The notes under the pieces are model-generated. The model was not told the DNA's origin. It worked only from the letters and a program-made list of their open reading frames with translations, and made no database searches. This document shows, piece by piece, positions 24,696-36,454 of a DNA stretch of 64,000 nt. Made by a program: the position numbers and the translations under genes. Source of the DNA: Odobenus rosmarus divergens (taxonomy: Eukaryota > Chordata > Mammalia > Carnivora > Odobenidae); assembly GCF_000321225.1 (NCBI RefSeq), contig NW_004451005.1:624821-688820 (forward strand), given 5' to 3'. Numbering within the stretch: position 1 is the stretch's first letter; the number at the start of each line of letters is the position of its first letter.

Positions 24696-24756
24696 AACAC
24701 ATTGTAGTCATTCTTTTCTTTGAACCCTTACCCATTGAACCTCACCAGAAGCATCT
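24696..24756 (-). other. Donor segment for an inverted copied insertion
   Basis: The reverse complement of these 61 bases equals 26869-26929 with one mismatch (24751 versus 26874). The surroundings show no repeat I recognise. Confidence 0.85.
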
Positions 24757-25447
24757 TTCTCTTGCCTTTCATCCAAACCCTGTACCTTGAACTTCACCTC
24801 CACATATTTTGTGAGCACACCCAGACTACTCTGGTTTTCGTGAGTAACTTCTGTATATTCTCATCGACAGTCTGATTTGCACTCTTTGTCAGCATTTCAT
24901 ATGCGTTTGTCTTAGCTTTACAACCAACTGGTAATCTGACCCCTGGTAGACACCATATCGTGGACAGCTAATTCTGAAACTCCATCAAACTATGTTGTTC
25001 TAGGCACATTTCAATCAGTAAAACCTAGCTAATGTAATCTGAATTTAACATAGGAGTTTTAACCTAAGCCCTAGCACCAGTCACACACAACCATGCAACT
25101 GAGGGAACTAATATAATCTGAAATCCTGACCACAAGATCTTGAGTATCCCAAGTAAGTGTGATAAATCACACAGTTAAGAACTTTCGTCTAGAAGAGTGA
25201 TACCCAAACGCACACATCTACAGAATAGGCTTCGTGAGAAAGTTTCCACCAGCCTATAGTGAATGAGAAAAAAAAAAGGAAAGAAAAATAATATATGCCA
25301 TTTCATCAAGGTAAATTTATTTAATTTAAAGATTTTTTATTCTAAGGATATGTCCTTCCTATTATTTTGATGTGAACGTGCCTTTTGTTTGATGAATTGA
25401 TAGTGAGCATAAAGAGTGGTGTGTTTTGTTGCAATTCTTCTTCTTAT

Positions 25448-25680
25448 TTTAAAGATTTATTAAATCTTGAAAAAAATGTTTAAACTGTTATTTATTTGAG
25501 AGAAGGATAGAGAGAGAAAGCAGGGGGAGGGGCAGAGGGAGAGAAGAAATTACAAGCAGACTCCCCACTGAGCACAGAGCTGGAGGCTGGGCTGGATCCC
25601 AGGACCCTGAGATCATGACCTGAGCAGAAATCAAGAGTTGGCCGCTCAGTGCTCAACCAACTGCACCACCCAGGCACCAC
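25448..25680 (-). mobile_element. CAN SINE (antisense, old)
   Basis: 'ttatttatttgagagaagg', 'gcagggggaggggcagaggg', 'gagatcatgacctgagcag' and 'caccacccaggcacca'. The T-rich end is diverged and may include extra bases. Confidence 0.85.
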
Positions 25681-25934
25681 ACAATTATTATTTTAAAATT
25701 ACCTTCCTTAGTGAAATAAAAAGTTGGCCAATCATTTTTTTTTAATTGGACTTTAAAATACCCAAAACTGGGAGTCACTAGTTAATAGAACTCAAAATGG
25801 TGGGAACAATATTTTGGAAATCCTGCACTCTGAAAAAAGGCTAACAGAAAAATTAATGTACTAAACCATGGCTCATAAAATGAATTTCTAACACGTAACA
25901 ATAGGGATGTCTCTTCATGAATGTAAGACGATTA

Positions 25935-26425
25935 TACAACATGGCTGCAAATTTCTCAACACTCCTCTCACGAGGAGGTGGAGTCTATGTTGCCTTTCCT
26001 GGATTCTGGGCAACCACTTGACCGACGGAGTATGACAGAAGTGATGCTATTTGATTTCCCAGACTGGGTCATAAAAGGCTACGTAGCTTCCACCTTGCTC
26101 ACTTAGAACACTTGCTTTTGGATCCCTGAGCTACCATCCGAGAAGTCTGACTACCCTGAGAACACCTGGCACTATCCTCTACAGTCCCAGCTAAGCCCTG
26201 ACTAAGGGTCAGCCATCTTGGACCCTCCAGAACAGTCCATCTGCCAACTAAACCACCACTGAGTGACCTCTGATGGCATCATGAACAGAAGGATCACCCA
26301 GCCAAGCCCTATCCAAATTCCTAACCCATTAAACAAAATATGATTTAAAATGTTAGATATAATAAATGGGTATTGTTTAAAGCCATTAAGTGTCTGGTAG
26401 TTTGTTACACAATAACACATACCTG
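25935..26425 (+). mobile_element. Probable old solo LTR (ERVL/MaLR-like)
   Basis: The end 'gtttaaagccattaagtg' and 'tggtagtttgttacaca' is the form of MaLR/ERVL LTR 3' ends; the upstream part has 'gaagtgatgctatttgat' and 'cataaaaggctacgtagctt'. No viral gene is attached. Subfamily not assigned. Confidence 0.5.
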
Positions 26426-26814
26426 GAATAGCAAGGTCCCTACACTTCTAAAGACATTTCTTCACTGGGATACCCAGACTACAAGGGAAACAGTTTTCCA
26501 CTTTAAGCTTTAAGGAAGATCAAAATGGTTTAATTGTTAGTATTTCTTTTCTGACTGCAAATCGTTTCAAAATAAGAACATATTAACATAATATTAAGGG
26601 AAACTCCCCTCCCCCCCTAACTTCCAGCCATAAACTAAATGGTGAATGGGGGACCAGAAATGAAGCTAGGTCGTTCTCCCTCTGGCTCCTGTCACGTCTT
26701 TTTCCGGGAAATTCCAGGAAAGATCTGGGGGGTTTTATCTTGTTTTAGTGAGTAAATTTTAAAGTGGGGGGGAGAGAGGAATAAAGTAAATGTCAAGCAG
26801 GCTTGAAGCAGAGG

Positions 26815-26967
26815 GTGTTTTATGGGTGGTGGTGGTGGTGGTGGTGGGTGGTTTGCTTTTACAGTGGGAGATGGTTCTGGTGAGGTTCAATGGGTAAGGG
26901 TTCAAAGAAAAGAATGACTACAATGTGTTTTATGGGTGGTGGGTGGTTTGCTTTTACAGTGGGAGAT
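26815..26967 (+). repeat. Local duplication with inverted 52-bp spacer
   Basis: Copy A (26815-26872) and copy B (26925-26967) share 'gtgttttatgggtggt' and 'gggtggtttgcttttacagt' to 'gggagat' without mismatch. Copy A has five extra GGT units. The spacer 26873-26924, together with bordering microhomology, is the inverted copy of 24696-24756. Confidence 0.9.
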
Positions 26968-27984
26968 CTGGTCACGACTCCAAGGAGCAGGAACTCAGAG
27001 AGAGCACTCTCTCCCCAGCAGTAGTATATGAATTAGCTCCTAGAGGGAAGAACACGAGGACATAAATTCCATGTGCTCTGGAGCATGCACACAATGTGGC
27101 TGATTCATAAAGCCCAGCAGCAGGAGGGGACAGAACCACAGCTCTTCCTGGGAAACTAGGGAGCAGATTCGCTACCACGTTTTTCTCTATCCAAATGCCC
27201 TCCCCCAAACTGAGATTCTCCCAGCCCCTCCAGTTTTTCCATCTTGAGCCTCCACAATATGGTAAATCAGTGATCACTTAAATCTCACAGCACAAATTTG
27301 ACTAAACCTGTTAGACTTTGACTCACTATGGGTGAGGCGGAGGGGGTGGGGCACCGAGCACACAGGGTTGTCACAAATAACAAACCGCTTCTTGGGGCCA
27401 GGCCGGAGCCTCACAGCTGTGGGTGCGGATAAGCAGAACGAGGGTAGGGATCCGATTGTGCTCAACTCCCGTTCTCATTCAGGACAGTGCCAAGCTGCAC
27501 TCACCTGAGACCTGCCCCACCCCAATGGAGAGAGGCTGACAGAGGAGCAAGGCTTTGACTATAGCCCTTGCTACTTACTGATTCCAGCCCTGTCTCTCAC
27601 AGGCACCCACACCCTGACTTTCCCAAAGAGATTCTGATTCATTAAACCTCTGGGTTGTATGGTTAGTTTTCATTTCAAAAGTTCCAAGTTCCGCTTTTGG
27701 AAATAATCGATTTTATGTAGGTTTCTAGACCTCTTGTCTTAATTGTTTAGCGATCTAAAAAAATGAATTACAGATAATCTTTCTAAAGTTCAGCACACTC
27801 AGGATGAGTGTTAAGAGTATCCCATCAGCAAATCAAGCTGCACACACAAAGCTGTCTAAGAATGTGGGCAAAATTTTAGCACTATTTAGCCCTTTGGTGT
27901 TACACCCAATTTTCTCTCTACACTTCAACAATTATAACTGTCACTAATGTCTAAACATTCATAATTATATTCACTATCAATTTT

Positions 27985-28145
27985 TCATTCTAACTAAATA
28001 TATATATTATAACATATATATTAGCTAACTAAATTTATATATTTATTATAAATGTAATAGAGTTATCTATAATAGTTATAAAACTAAATTATATATATTT
28101 ATTTTATAAATTTATATATACATCTAACTATATATGTATATGTTT
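27985..28145. repeat. AT-rich tract
   Basis: Runs of 'atatatattataacatata' and 'aaattatatatatttat'. Low complexity with partly self-complementary text. Confidence 0.8.
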
Positions 28146-28421
28146 CTTCCTATTTAAAGGATAAATTCTCTTTTTAATTGTATTATACCTAATCCCTAGG
28201 CCATGGGAGTAAAATCTAGTCACTGTCAGATTTCCTTTTGTTTTATAACAAGAAGTGATAGAGATCAGTTTGTGTTTTAGGGACCCTACTGTTGTTGGCA
28301 AACTCTCACTTCTAGAGGGAGTCAAAGACTCCCCTCTTTTCACCCAGCAAGGAAGAAGAGTCCAGATTCTGTGAAGGACAAAATGGAAAACTTTGGAGAC
28401 TTAAAAATGAAGCCAGTGTAG

Positions 28422-28597
28422 GACGCCTGGGTGGCTCACTTGGTTGGGCAACTGCCTTCGGCTCAGGTCATGATCCCGGAATCCTGGAATCGGAGTCCCA
28501 CATCGGGCTCCCAGCTCAGCGGGGAGCCTGCTTTCCCTCTGACCCTCTCCCCTCTCCCCTCTCACGCTGTTTCTCTCTCTCTCCTCTCTCTCTCAAA

Positions 28598-28628
<31 letters not shown>

Positions 28629-28645
28629 AATCTTAAAAAAAAAAA
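28422..28645 (+). mobile_element. CAN SINE (sense)
   Basis: 'gacgcctgggtggctcactt', 'ctgccttcggctcaggtcat', a CT-rich region, (AAAT)n and A-run. Flanks aaatgaagccagtgtag (28405-28421) and aaatgagcccagtgtag (28646-28662) differ at two bases. Confidence 0.95.
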
Positions 28646-29081
28646 AAATGAGCCCAGTGTAGTTGGGGTGGAAAATAATCTCTTGATTTGGATCATCTCT
28701 GTTCCATGTAGAGTTTGCTCTTGTATCGTGTCTTGCCCCAACACAACCGTCCCTGCCCCCTGCTCTGCCTCTAGCTTCTCCCAGGAACTGAGAGATTTTA
28801 CCTTGCCTGGAAGCTGGTAAGTTTCCTTACCTGTCTCATGGATGCAGGTAAAGGACATGAGGCTCCAGGTCTGAGACAAAGACTTCCACGCTCACAGCAA
28901 CAACAATCACCAGGGTCCGCTTTCGGGCTGACCAAGAAGGAATGGAGCAGGCAGCTAGAGCCTGCCTGTGGTCTTGGTGTCATGCCAAACAAAGGGGAGC
29001 CCAGCTCACCAGGATAGGAGATCACATCCAAATTTGAAGACACATTCTCAGCTAGTAACCAAGTGTGTGCAGGTCTACAGA

Positions 29082-29245
29082 AGGGATCAACAAATGATGT
29101 TTTTGTGGAGCTGAGAATGGTTTTTTACATTTTAAAAGGGTTATAACAAAGAAGAATATGACAGGGATCATAGGTGGCCCAAGAAGCCCAAAGGATTTGC
29201 TATCTGGCCCTTCACAGAAAAAGCTTACTGATCCCTACTCTCCAG
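29082..29245 (-). mobile_element. hAT/Charlie-like MITE (antisense)
   Basis: The ends 'gggatcaacaaatgatg' and 'gaaaaagcttactgatccct' are imperfect inverted repeats; 'gctatctggcccttcacag' is the reverse of the family phrase seen at about 22720. Same family type as 22705-22915, but internally different. Confidence 0.6.
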
Positions 29246-31080
29246 CATCCTCCAGACTCGGGGCGCTGTCAGCGTGTGGGGGAGGGGAGCCGTACAGCAA
29301 ACAGGATTCAGGACCTCCCTTCTCTTTCTTGTTCCACTAGAGGCACAAACGGCAGGCCTGATGGAATGAGGGCATTATGAGATTATCTTGCTCTTTTATT
29401 CTTACTTCCCGTCCCCAGCATAAACACCAGAGGCAGGTAGGTTTCTTTCATAAGATGGGGTTGAGATGATGACTGTCACATCATCATTTTTGTGGGCAAG
29501 GGCTTGGGGGATTTCCAACTGCCACCGAGCCCTCAAAACACATCTCTGACTCTCTTTCGGAAGATGACTTCTTTCCTACCAACCACAATATTTCTCCATA
29601 AGTTGACACCACTATTCCACCAGCATGGTTTTTGTAGCCAGCCAAACTGTCTCGCTCCCTGGCAAGCAGATTCACCTCGTGCCACCTTTCTCCAGCCCCT
29701 CAAATGCCATGTGCTCTGGTTGCTAAGACTGGTTTCTAAGCAGCCTCAAAGCGTCTGGCAGCTTTGTCAATGGGTTCCATGTAAAGGAACCAATTAAGAA
29801 CATTACTATTGCCAACTTTCAATCGACACAGGATTTGCCCAAACTCTTGCTAACTGGGCATCGGTGTGATGCAGTTGATGGATTCCCCTGGTGGGACTGA
29901 GGGACTTGATTGGTTTTTTCTATCTTCTTTGATGCAGTAGTCCTCTCAGCTTTAGAAAGAAACTCTTAACTGACAAGCCTGAGATAAACTACACCTGCTT
30001 AAGCCTTTGTAATACCTCGAATTCCTAGTTTCCCACCACCCTGCCACAGTTTTCAGCCACAACTAAGGTTTCTTGGAATATCATGTCATGTTTAGATCTA
30101 AGTACAGCACACTAGTCACAGATTGCTGAGCCAGTCTTGTCACACCAGTACACTGGAGCGATAGTGACAGCCATGATGTTCCCACAGTCATTCTGGGGAC
30201 CACAATACTTCTGAATGGAATCATTAACGGAATCTCACCAACTACTAACCATCCACTGTTCCTGGATTAATTCATTTTTAACATACATTCAAAATTCTCC
30301 CCCGTACAGTCAAAATTTGATGGGACAATTGTTCCTTTTTCATCTACTCTCTCCAATAAAATATGGAGAGAGTTATGCTTTTATTTTGTTATGTTTCTGT
30401 TCATGCCCAGTCAGTAAAATGCCTGATGTGGGAACTCAGGGAAGCCAGCAATACTTTAAATAGTGAAATAGTTAATAGTGGAAAAATAGGGGGATGCTTG
30501 CTGGAGTACCTACCACAGCTACATTAGCACCAAAGGAATTCCTCAAGGTCAATGTTACACCGGAAGAATAAATTAAGCAATGGCGTCTATAGGGCAGTCT
30601 TAGCAACAAACAGAGCAGAGCAGGGGATTTTCTCTTCGGGATTAAATTCATCACTGGAACACCCCTGGAAAGTCATTTCAGAACTACTAAACGCCCAGAG
30701 CCTACATATTTCCACAGAAGGGAGATTGTTTTATATTTTATGAGAATATCTGTGAGAACCGTTGCTCTCTGAACTTTACAATGCACACTTACTAGAGTGT
30801 AATTTAGGAGAGAAAGGTGAGGGCTTCCCAGGAAGGGGGGATATACTCACCTCAGGGCACGTGAAAGAGCAGTAGCGTGCGGGGCAGAGAGAGCCAGCTG
30901 CCTCCTAGGGAGACCTGCTGACGGGGCACCGGGCATTTGGTCTGAGAGTGCTACTGCCCATTATGATACCATCTCCAAAAAGAGATTAGGAATTTAGTAA
31001 ATACTTTTTCACTTAATTACTGTTTATGGATCTGTCATACACGAACATGTCCAAAATTTTATAGAATCATCTTATACTTT

Positions 31081-31270
31081 TTTTTAAAGGTTTTATTTAC
31101 TTATTTGAGAGACGGAGAGATAGCGAGAGAGAGCCTGAGCAGGGAGGAGAGGGAGAAGCAGGCTCCCCGCAGGCAGGGAGCCCGATGTGGTACTCGATCC
31201 CACGACCCTGAGATCATGACCTGAGCTGAAGGCAGATGCTTAACCGACTGAGCCACCCAGGGACCCTGAG
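31081..31270 (-). mobile_element. CAN SINE (antisense), perfect TSD
   Basis: 'aaaggttttatttacttatt', 'gaagcaggctccccgcagg' and 'gactgagccacccagggacc'. tcatcttatacttt at 31067-31080 and 31271-31284 is identical. Confidence 0.95.
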
Positions 31271-32524
31271 TCATCTTATACTTTCTGCTTTTTTGCTTGC
31301 CTGCTTTTGTTTTTGGCCAATATGATTACAGGTGGTGAAAGAGTTTTACCCGTTATTGTCTGAGCTAGATCCAAGGTGTGGGTGAGATCCAGGGTGAGGA
31401 GGTGGGCAGGAGGGATCTGGCAGCTGGGCATGTGAGGGGGTGAGTCAGCTAAAGCAGGGAGCATCTGGTAGGGCCCCGAGATACAGAGTCCTGGAGGTCA
31501 TGGGGAGCCAGCAAGGACTGCACTGGTAGGAATCCTCCAGGAAAGATGGTCAGGCCTGGGCGTAGTAGAGAGGTGACTCTGGACCCATGGATTTTAGTGC
31601 AGAAGGCCATGGTTTATGTACAGGGTCATTTTCTAAGGCAGCATTTAATAGGAGCAGCTGTCTATTGGCTTGACCCCAGCTCACAGATATTTGCAGGATT
31701 TATTTACCAGAATATCAAATGATGATTTCTACAAAGATGTCCTTTATTTTCATTTGTTGCAAGTCCCATTTCTTTTATTACTTTACTATCAGATCTGCAC
31801 TAACTAAAGATATTTAATGGCTCGAATAGTGGTTTGTTGGTTCTAATTATAAACTTGGAATTAAGAAACCCAGTTTCTTTCACCTTCCCCGCCTTTAAAA
31901 GGTTTTGGAATCTGAGCCAGATCACCTCAGATTCCACACTGTGGGGATGTGGAATTCTGCTGTGTTCTTATCCTAGGTCAACTGATCAGAATTTCCTTTA
32001 TTTTGAAAAAATGCCTCAAACTCTAACCCATGCGGGTATTTGCACCCTATCCCTTATCTTCATTTCTATTCTGGGTATATTAACACAAGATACTGCAGGG
32101 CAGAAACAAAATCAGGAGACTCAGGGAGAATAGTGGCCAGGAAGATCTGGGGTTAGCCAAGGGCAGCTGGAGGAGACAATGGGCATTTATCACCCACTCC
32201 CACCCTGCCCCCCCCCCAATCTTTCCTTCTGGCCACGCCAGGTTCTAGACTGTGATTTGATTCTTGGCACATCTCTGCTGCAGGTATCGCTTTCCTGGTC
32301 AGGGCTTGGCAGCATGGCCTTATTCTTCTCACTGGAAATCTTGATTCCATCCCTGCTCTCTGCCCCAGTCTGTCCTGCTGCCTCTCGTCTGAACTTAGCC
32401 TCACTGCACTGGCTTCCAGTTCCTGAATCTACTCAGCTACTGGCCTGGTCTTTTTGACTTTGGCCTCAACCTAACAAAAAGCAAGCAAACAAACACTACC
32501 ACCTCCCCCAGCTCAACAGATATT

Positions 32525-33095
32525 ACTCCTACTACTCAGCAATAAATAGGCACAAATGATTAATACACATAACCAATGATGGATGTCAAGGGCATTATGC
32601 TGAATGGAAAAACAAAAAAGGAATCTCCAAAGGTTACATACTTCGTGATTCCATTTCTAGAGCGTTCTCAAAATGACCAAATTATAAAGATGCAGAGCAG
32701 ATCAATGGGTTGCCAGGAGTTGGGTTGGGGAGATGGTGTGACTGACGAGAAAGGGGTAGCTTGAGGCAGTTCGTTGGTGGTGACGGAACAGTTCTGGACC
32801 CTGCTGTGTGGTGAGGTTACCCAAATCTATACATGTGATAAAATTTCTTACAACTATACCCCCACACAAACACAAAGAACAGATGTAAAAAAAAAAAAAA
32901 ACCCCAAAACACCTGTCTGAAGCCTAAATAAGCTCTGTATTTGAGTTAACATATCACAGAAATGTCAATTTCCTATTTTGACAATATACTGAGATTTGTA
33001 CGATATTATATTGAGGGAAACTGGATGAAGGGTAAACAGGAACTCTTTGTACTAGTTTTGCAACTTTTTACGAATTGTAAACTACTTTAAAAATG
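32525..33095 (+). mobile_element. Old L1 3' UTR segments (L1M type)
   Basis: 'ggcattatgctgaatgg', 'cttcgtgattccatttctag', 'caatgggttgccaggagt' and 'ctatacatgtgataaaattt'; after an A-run, 'gggaaactggatgaagggta' and 'caggaactctttgtactag' resemble a second L1 3' end. Two old fragments side by side. Confidence 0.65.
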
Positions 33096-33269
33096 ACTTA
33101 TAAATATGTATAGCTCCTCAATAGTAAGGTCATGACTTCCATTCCCAGCTGCAGCATGTCCCAAGAAGGGACAAAAAATGACATGCAGAGTGCCAAAACT
33201 AGAGCTCATTTCCATCTTAATGAAAAAAATCATATGGAATTTAGTGTCAAGTTTAAAAAGCTGTGGTAT

Positions 33270-33483
33270 CGGGGCGCCTGGGTGGCTCAGTTGGTTAAGC
33301 GACTGCCTTCGGCTCAGGTCATGATCCTGGAGTCCCGGGATCGAGTCCCACATCGGGCTTCCTGCTCAGCAGGGAGTCTGCTTCTCCCTCTGACCCTCTT
33401 CCCTCTCGTGCTTTCTATCTCTCATTCTCTCTCTCTCTGAAATAAATAAAATCTTTAAAAAAATAAATAAATAAATAAAAAAT
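33270..33483 (+). mobile_element. CAN SINE (sense), perfect TSD, near consensus
   Basis: 'ggggcgcctgggtggctcag', 'ggttaagcgactgccttcgg' and 'gtcccgggatcgagtcccac' carry clear A-box and B-box-like pol III text; the tail is (AAAT)n. aaaaagctgtggtat is identical at 33255-33269 and 33484-33498. Confidence 0.97.
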
Positions 33484-34717
33484 AAAAAGCTGTGGTATTG
33501 AAAAACAAAAGAAAAGTGGATAAGTCACATGATTTAACCTGTGATATGTCTTCAGCTGGCAGAACTCAAACAGTGGGCACATAAAATGGAGGGGACCTGC
33601 AAATTCAATGGTCCCATCGATCAAATCTGGTTGTTTTTTTCTTTTGGCAATTATTTTCTACGATATAGTTCTTACTCTACTCTGAGGATTATAATTTCTT
33701 CTTTACATGAATAGCAGTCTTTGGTGTACACGGCTATTGCATGGAATGCGATCTTGAGACTATCTGAAAAAGGAACGGGCAATTCTCTAACAACTCATGA
33801 GTTCCTGAAAAGTATCAAAGAAGCCAGTAAAATAACTCTTAATACTTCTAAATAAGATTAGAGTATTTAAAGAAAACATGTCATCTTAAAAAAATAATTG
33901 TTCTCATGTGACTTGAGTGCTCTGAGGGCTTTAAGAAAGGAGGTGGTGGGATATTTTTACGTGGACTTGACAACTGAGTTAAGGTGTTGACAGTCTCCAT
34001 CTTTGCTGAGAAAAGGCAAACATTTTCCCAATTCTCAAAAGATAGTAAAATTCAAGTATTTATGGCATACCTGTGAAGATTGTGAAGACCATAGGAGCGG
34101 GGTATGCCAGTCAGGACCCTTTCCTACATCAGTGTCTGCCCTACTGTACCTAACCTAAGGGCCCCAGTATTTTTCTTTGCATTTGCAGAGGTTCCTTCCA
34201 TATGCTCTGAGCGAGAGTTTACAGAAAATCAAAAGAGTTCATTCCTTCTTCTTAGGACAGGAAGCAAAGCATGAGGTTCAAGAGTCCAAAGAAGCTGCTG
34301 GCCTTGCAGTAGAACATTTACAATGGTGGTCATCATAGGTCTAATTTGGTTTCCATTATGATATTCTTAGTGTTTGATGTGTGTGAGAGAAAGGGCTTGC
34401 AGAGGAGAAGATCTGCTCCTGAGGCTGGAACTGCAGGGCTAATGAAGAGCCAAGATGGGGTTGGGGCAAGGTCAGGCCAACGCCACTAATGAAGTACATG
34501 GTACCATTAAAGAGGGTTATGAACTAGCTGAGGTGACAGCATCCTTCAGATCTCAAACCCAAAACTCCTGGAGAAATTCACTAGCAAGCAGAGCTCATTT
34601 ATATTATGTAAGCTTAATACATAAATGCTGACTAGAAGGGAGAAGAGTGGGGTATGGTCCATGTACATACTCATGTATGTATCATTTGTTCATTCTATCA
34701 CTAATTCCACCAGTTTT

Positions 34718-34905
34718 GTTTTTTTTTTTTTCTTTGAGAGAGAGAGTGAGCAGGGGTGGGGGGCAGAGGGAGAGGGAGAGAGAATCCCAAGCAGGTTCCA
34801 GGCCCAGCATGGAGCCCAACGTTGGACTCAACGTCACAACCCTGAGATGACCTAGCCGAAATCAAGAATCGAACATTTAACTGAGTGGGCCACCCAGGTG
34901 CCCCC
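34718..34905 (-). mobile_element. CAN SINE (antisense, old)
   Basis: T-run, 'gagagagagtgagcagggg', 'caggcccagcatggagccc' and 'gggccacccaggtgcccc'. Flanking 'aattccac' copies at 34703 and 34906. Confidence 0.9.
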
Positions 34906-35299
34906 AATTCCACAAATGTTTTTTGAATAATAACTATGTAGTTGGCACTGGTGACCCAAGGGTGTATAAATACAGAGCAACCAAAGACTGTTTCCTGGAG
35001 GCAGTGAATTTTGACACTGGTTCACAGGTGTCCAAGGCAGAGGCCTCAAAACTGGATTCCTCTGAATTCCCATTCACTGAAGTATGACTAAGCGCTCCAT
35101 GAAACAAAGGGTTTTACAGCCAAGTCACTTTGGAAATGTTGTATTAATAGCCTCAATTTTACATATGAAAGGCTGTGAGAGGTCCTCTGGTAAAGACTTT
35201 AATACTTCATAGGATCCAGCTTGGGAAACAGTACTGTCAGGACTACAGACTGGTAAAGAGGTGTGGGAGCACAGGCATCCATAGTGAGAGACAGGATCA

Positions 35300-35512
35300 C
35301 CCAGGGGCGTCCGGGTGACTCAGTTGGTTAAGGGTCTGCCTTCTTCTCAGGTCATGATCCCAGGGTCCTGGGATCGAGCCCCGCATCTGGTTCCCTGCTC
35401 AGCAGGAAGCCTGCTTCTCCCTCTGCCTCTGTCCCCCCTGCCCCGCTTGTGCTTGCTTGCATGCTCTCTCTCTCTCAAATAAATAAATAAATAAATCATA
35501 AAAAAAAAAAAA
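35300..35512 (+). mobile_element. CAN SINE (sense)
   Basis: 'ggggcgtccgggtgactcag', 'caggtcatgatcccagggtc', (AAAT)n and A-run. agacaggatca at 35289-35299 and 35513-35523 is identical. Confidence 0.95.
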
Positions 35513-36454
35513 AGACAGGATCAAGCAAGTCATACTTCGTGCCCCATGAAATGTTCCAAGGCTCAGTCCACATAAACCAGCTAACTCTCCAGAAATGCAA
35601 CTGATATCCAAATACCTGATAGGATGTCATGTAACATATATGCAGTGTTTTTACCAACTTTCTTCTGCTTGAGATACAAAGAGATAATCCATCATTCATA
35701 GAATCTCAGCATCCTAGAAGGCCAGAGGTGATAAGATTGTTGGGAAATCTCTGGCACAATCTTCCAATTCCACAGATGGGTCTGGACAAAACTAATCAGT
35801 GGCCTGATACTGAAGGAACCCTGGGCTCTGATTCCCAGCCCAAAGGCCCTAATGAATAAGTACCTGCCTTTCATGTGCTCCATAGAGCAGGTATATACTG
35901 TGGGTGCTAAAAAAAAAACAATTACTAAGTCACTATACGAAAATAAAAACAATAAAATACGTATATGTATAGCCATTTCCTTGGAAGCAGTCATTAAACA
36001 TTTCAGGTAAAAAAGAAAGTATTACTAGGGCTAAAAGGTCAGTAGGGCCTCAAAAATATCATTATCTGATGGTGCCTCTTCCCATCACCACGTCATTGAG
36101 ATTTTCTTGTATATTCAGTGTTAGTATAATCTTATTAACCTACTGGCTCATAGAACTTATTACTCTGAAAAGAGCTTTTCTCCCCCTTCTAAACCAAATT
36201 ATCCAAGAGCACCCATCTAGACTACAAAGAGCTTCAGTAAAATGATCAATGATATGAAATTGTAGTCTACAGCTAACAGAGCTAAGTAACAGGTTTGAGT
36301 TAAAATTGGAGAACCAGGTGATAAGATCCACCATTTTCTTGTTTCCGTCCTGCATTTCATATAGTCATTAAAATGGCACTGCACACATACTTGACTTAAC
36401 TTCACAAAGCAAGCCAGTCAATTTGCCAAACAACTTTACATGTCTATTCTTTTT

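Noticed and set aside
25935..26425. Endogenous retrovirus with genes
   Set aside because: Only LTR-like text is seen; there are no gag, pol or env frames beside this or the MLT1 LTR.
33270..33483. tRNA gene inside the SINE
   Set aside because: The tRNA-like head is the normal CAN SINE promoter region; it cannot fold into an intact tRNA and carries the SINE body and AAAT tail.
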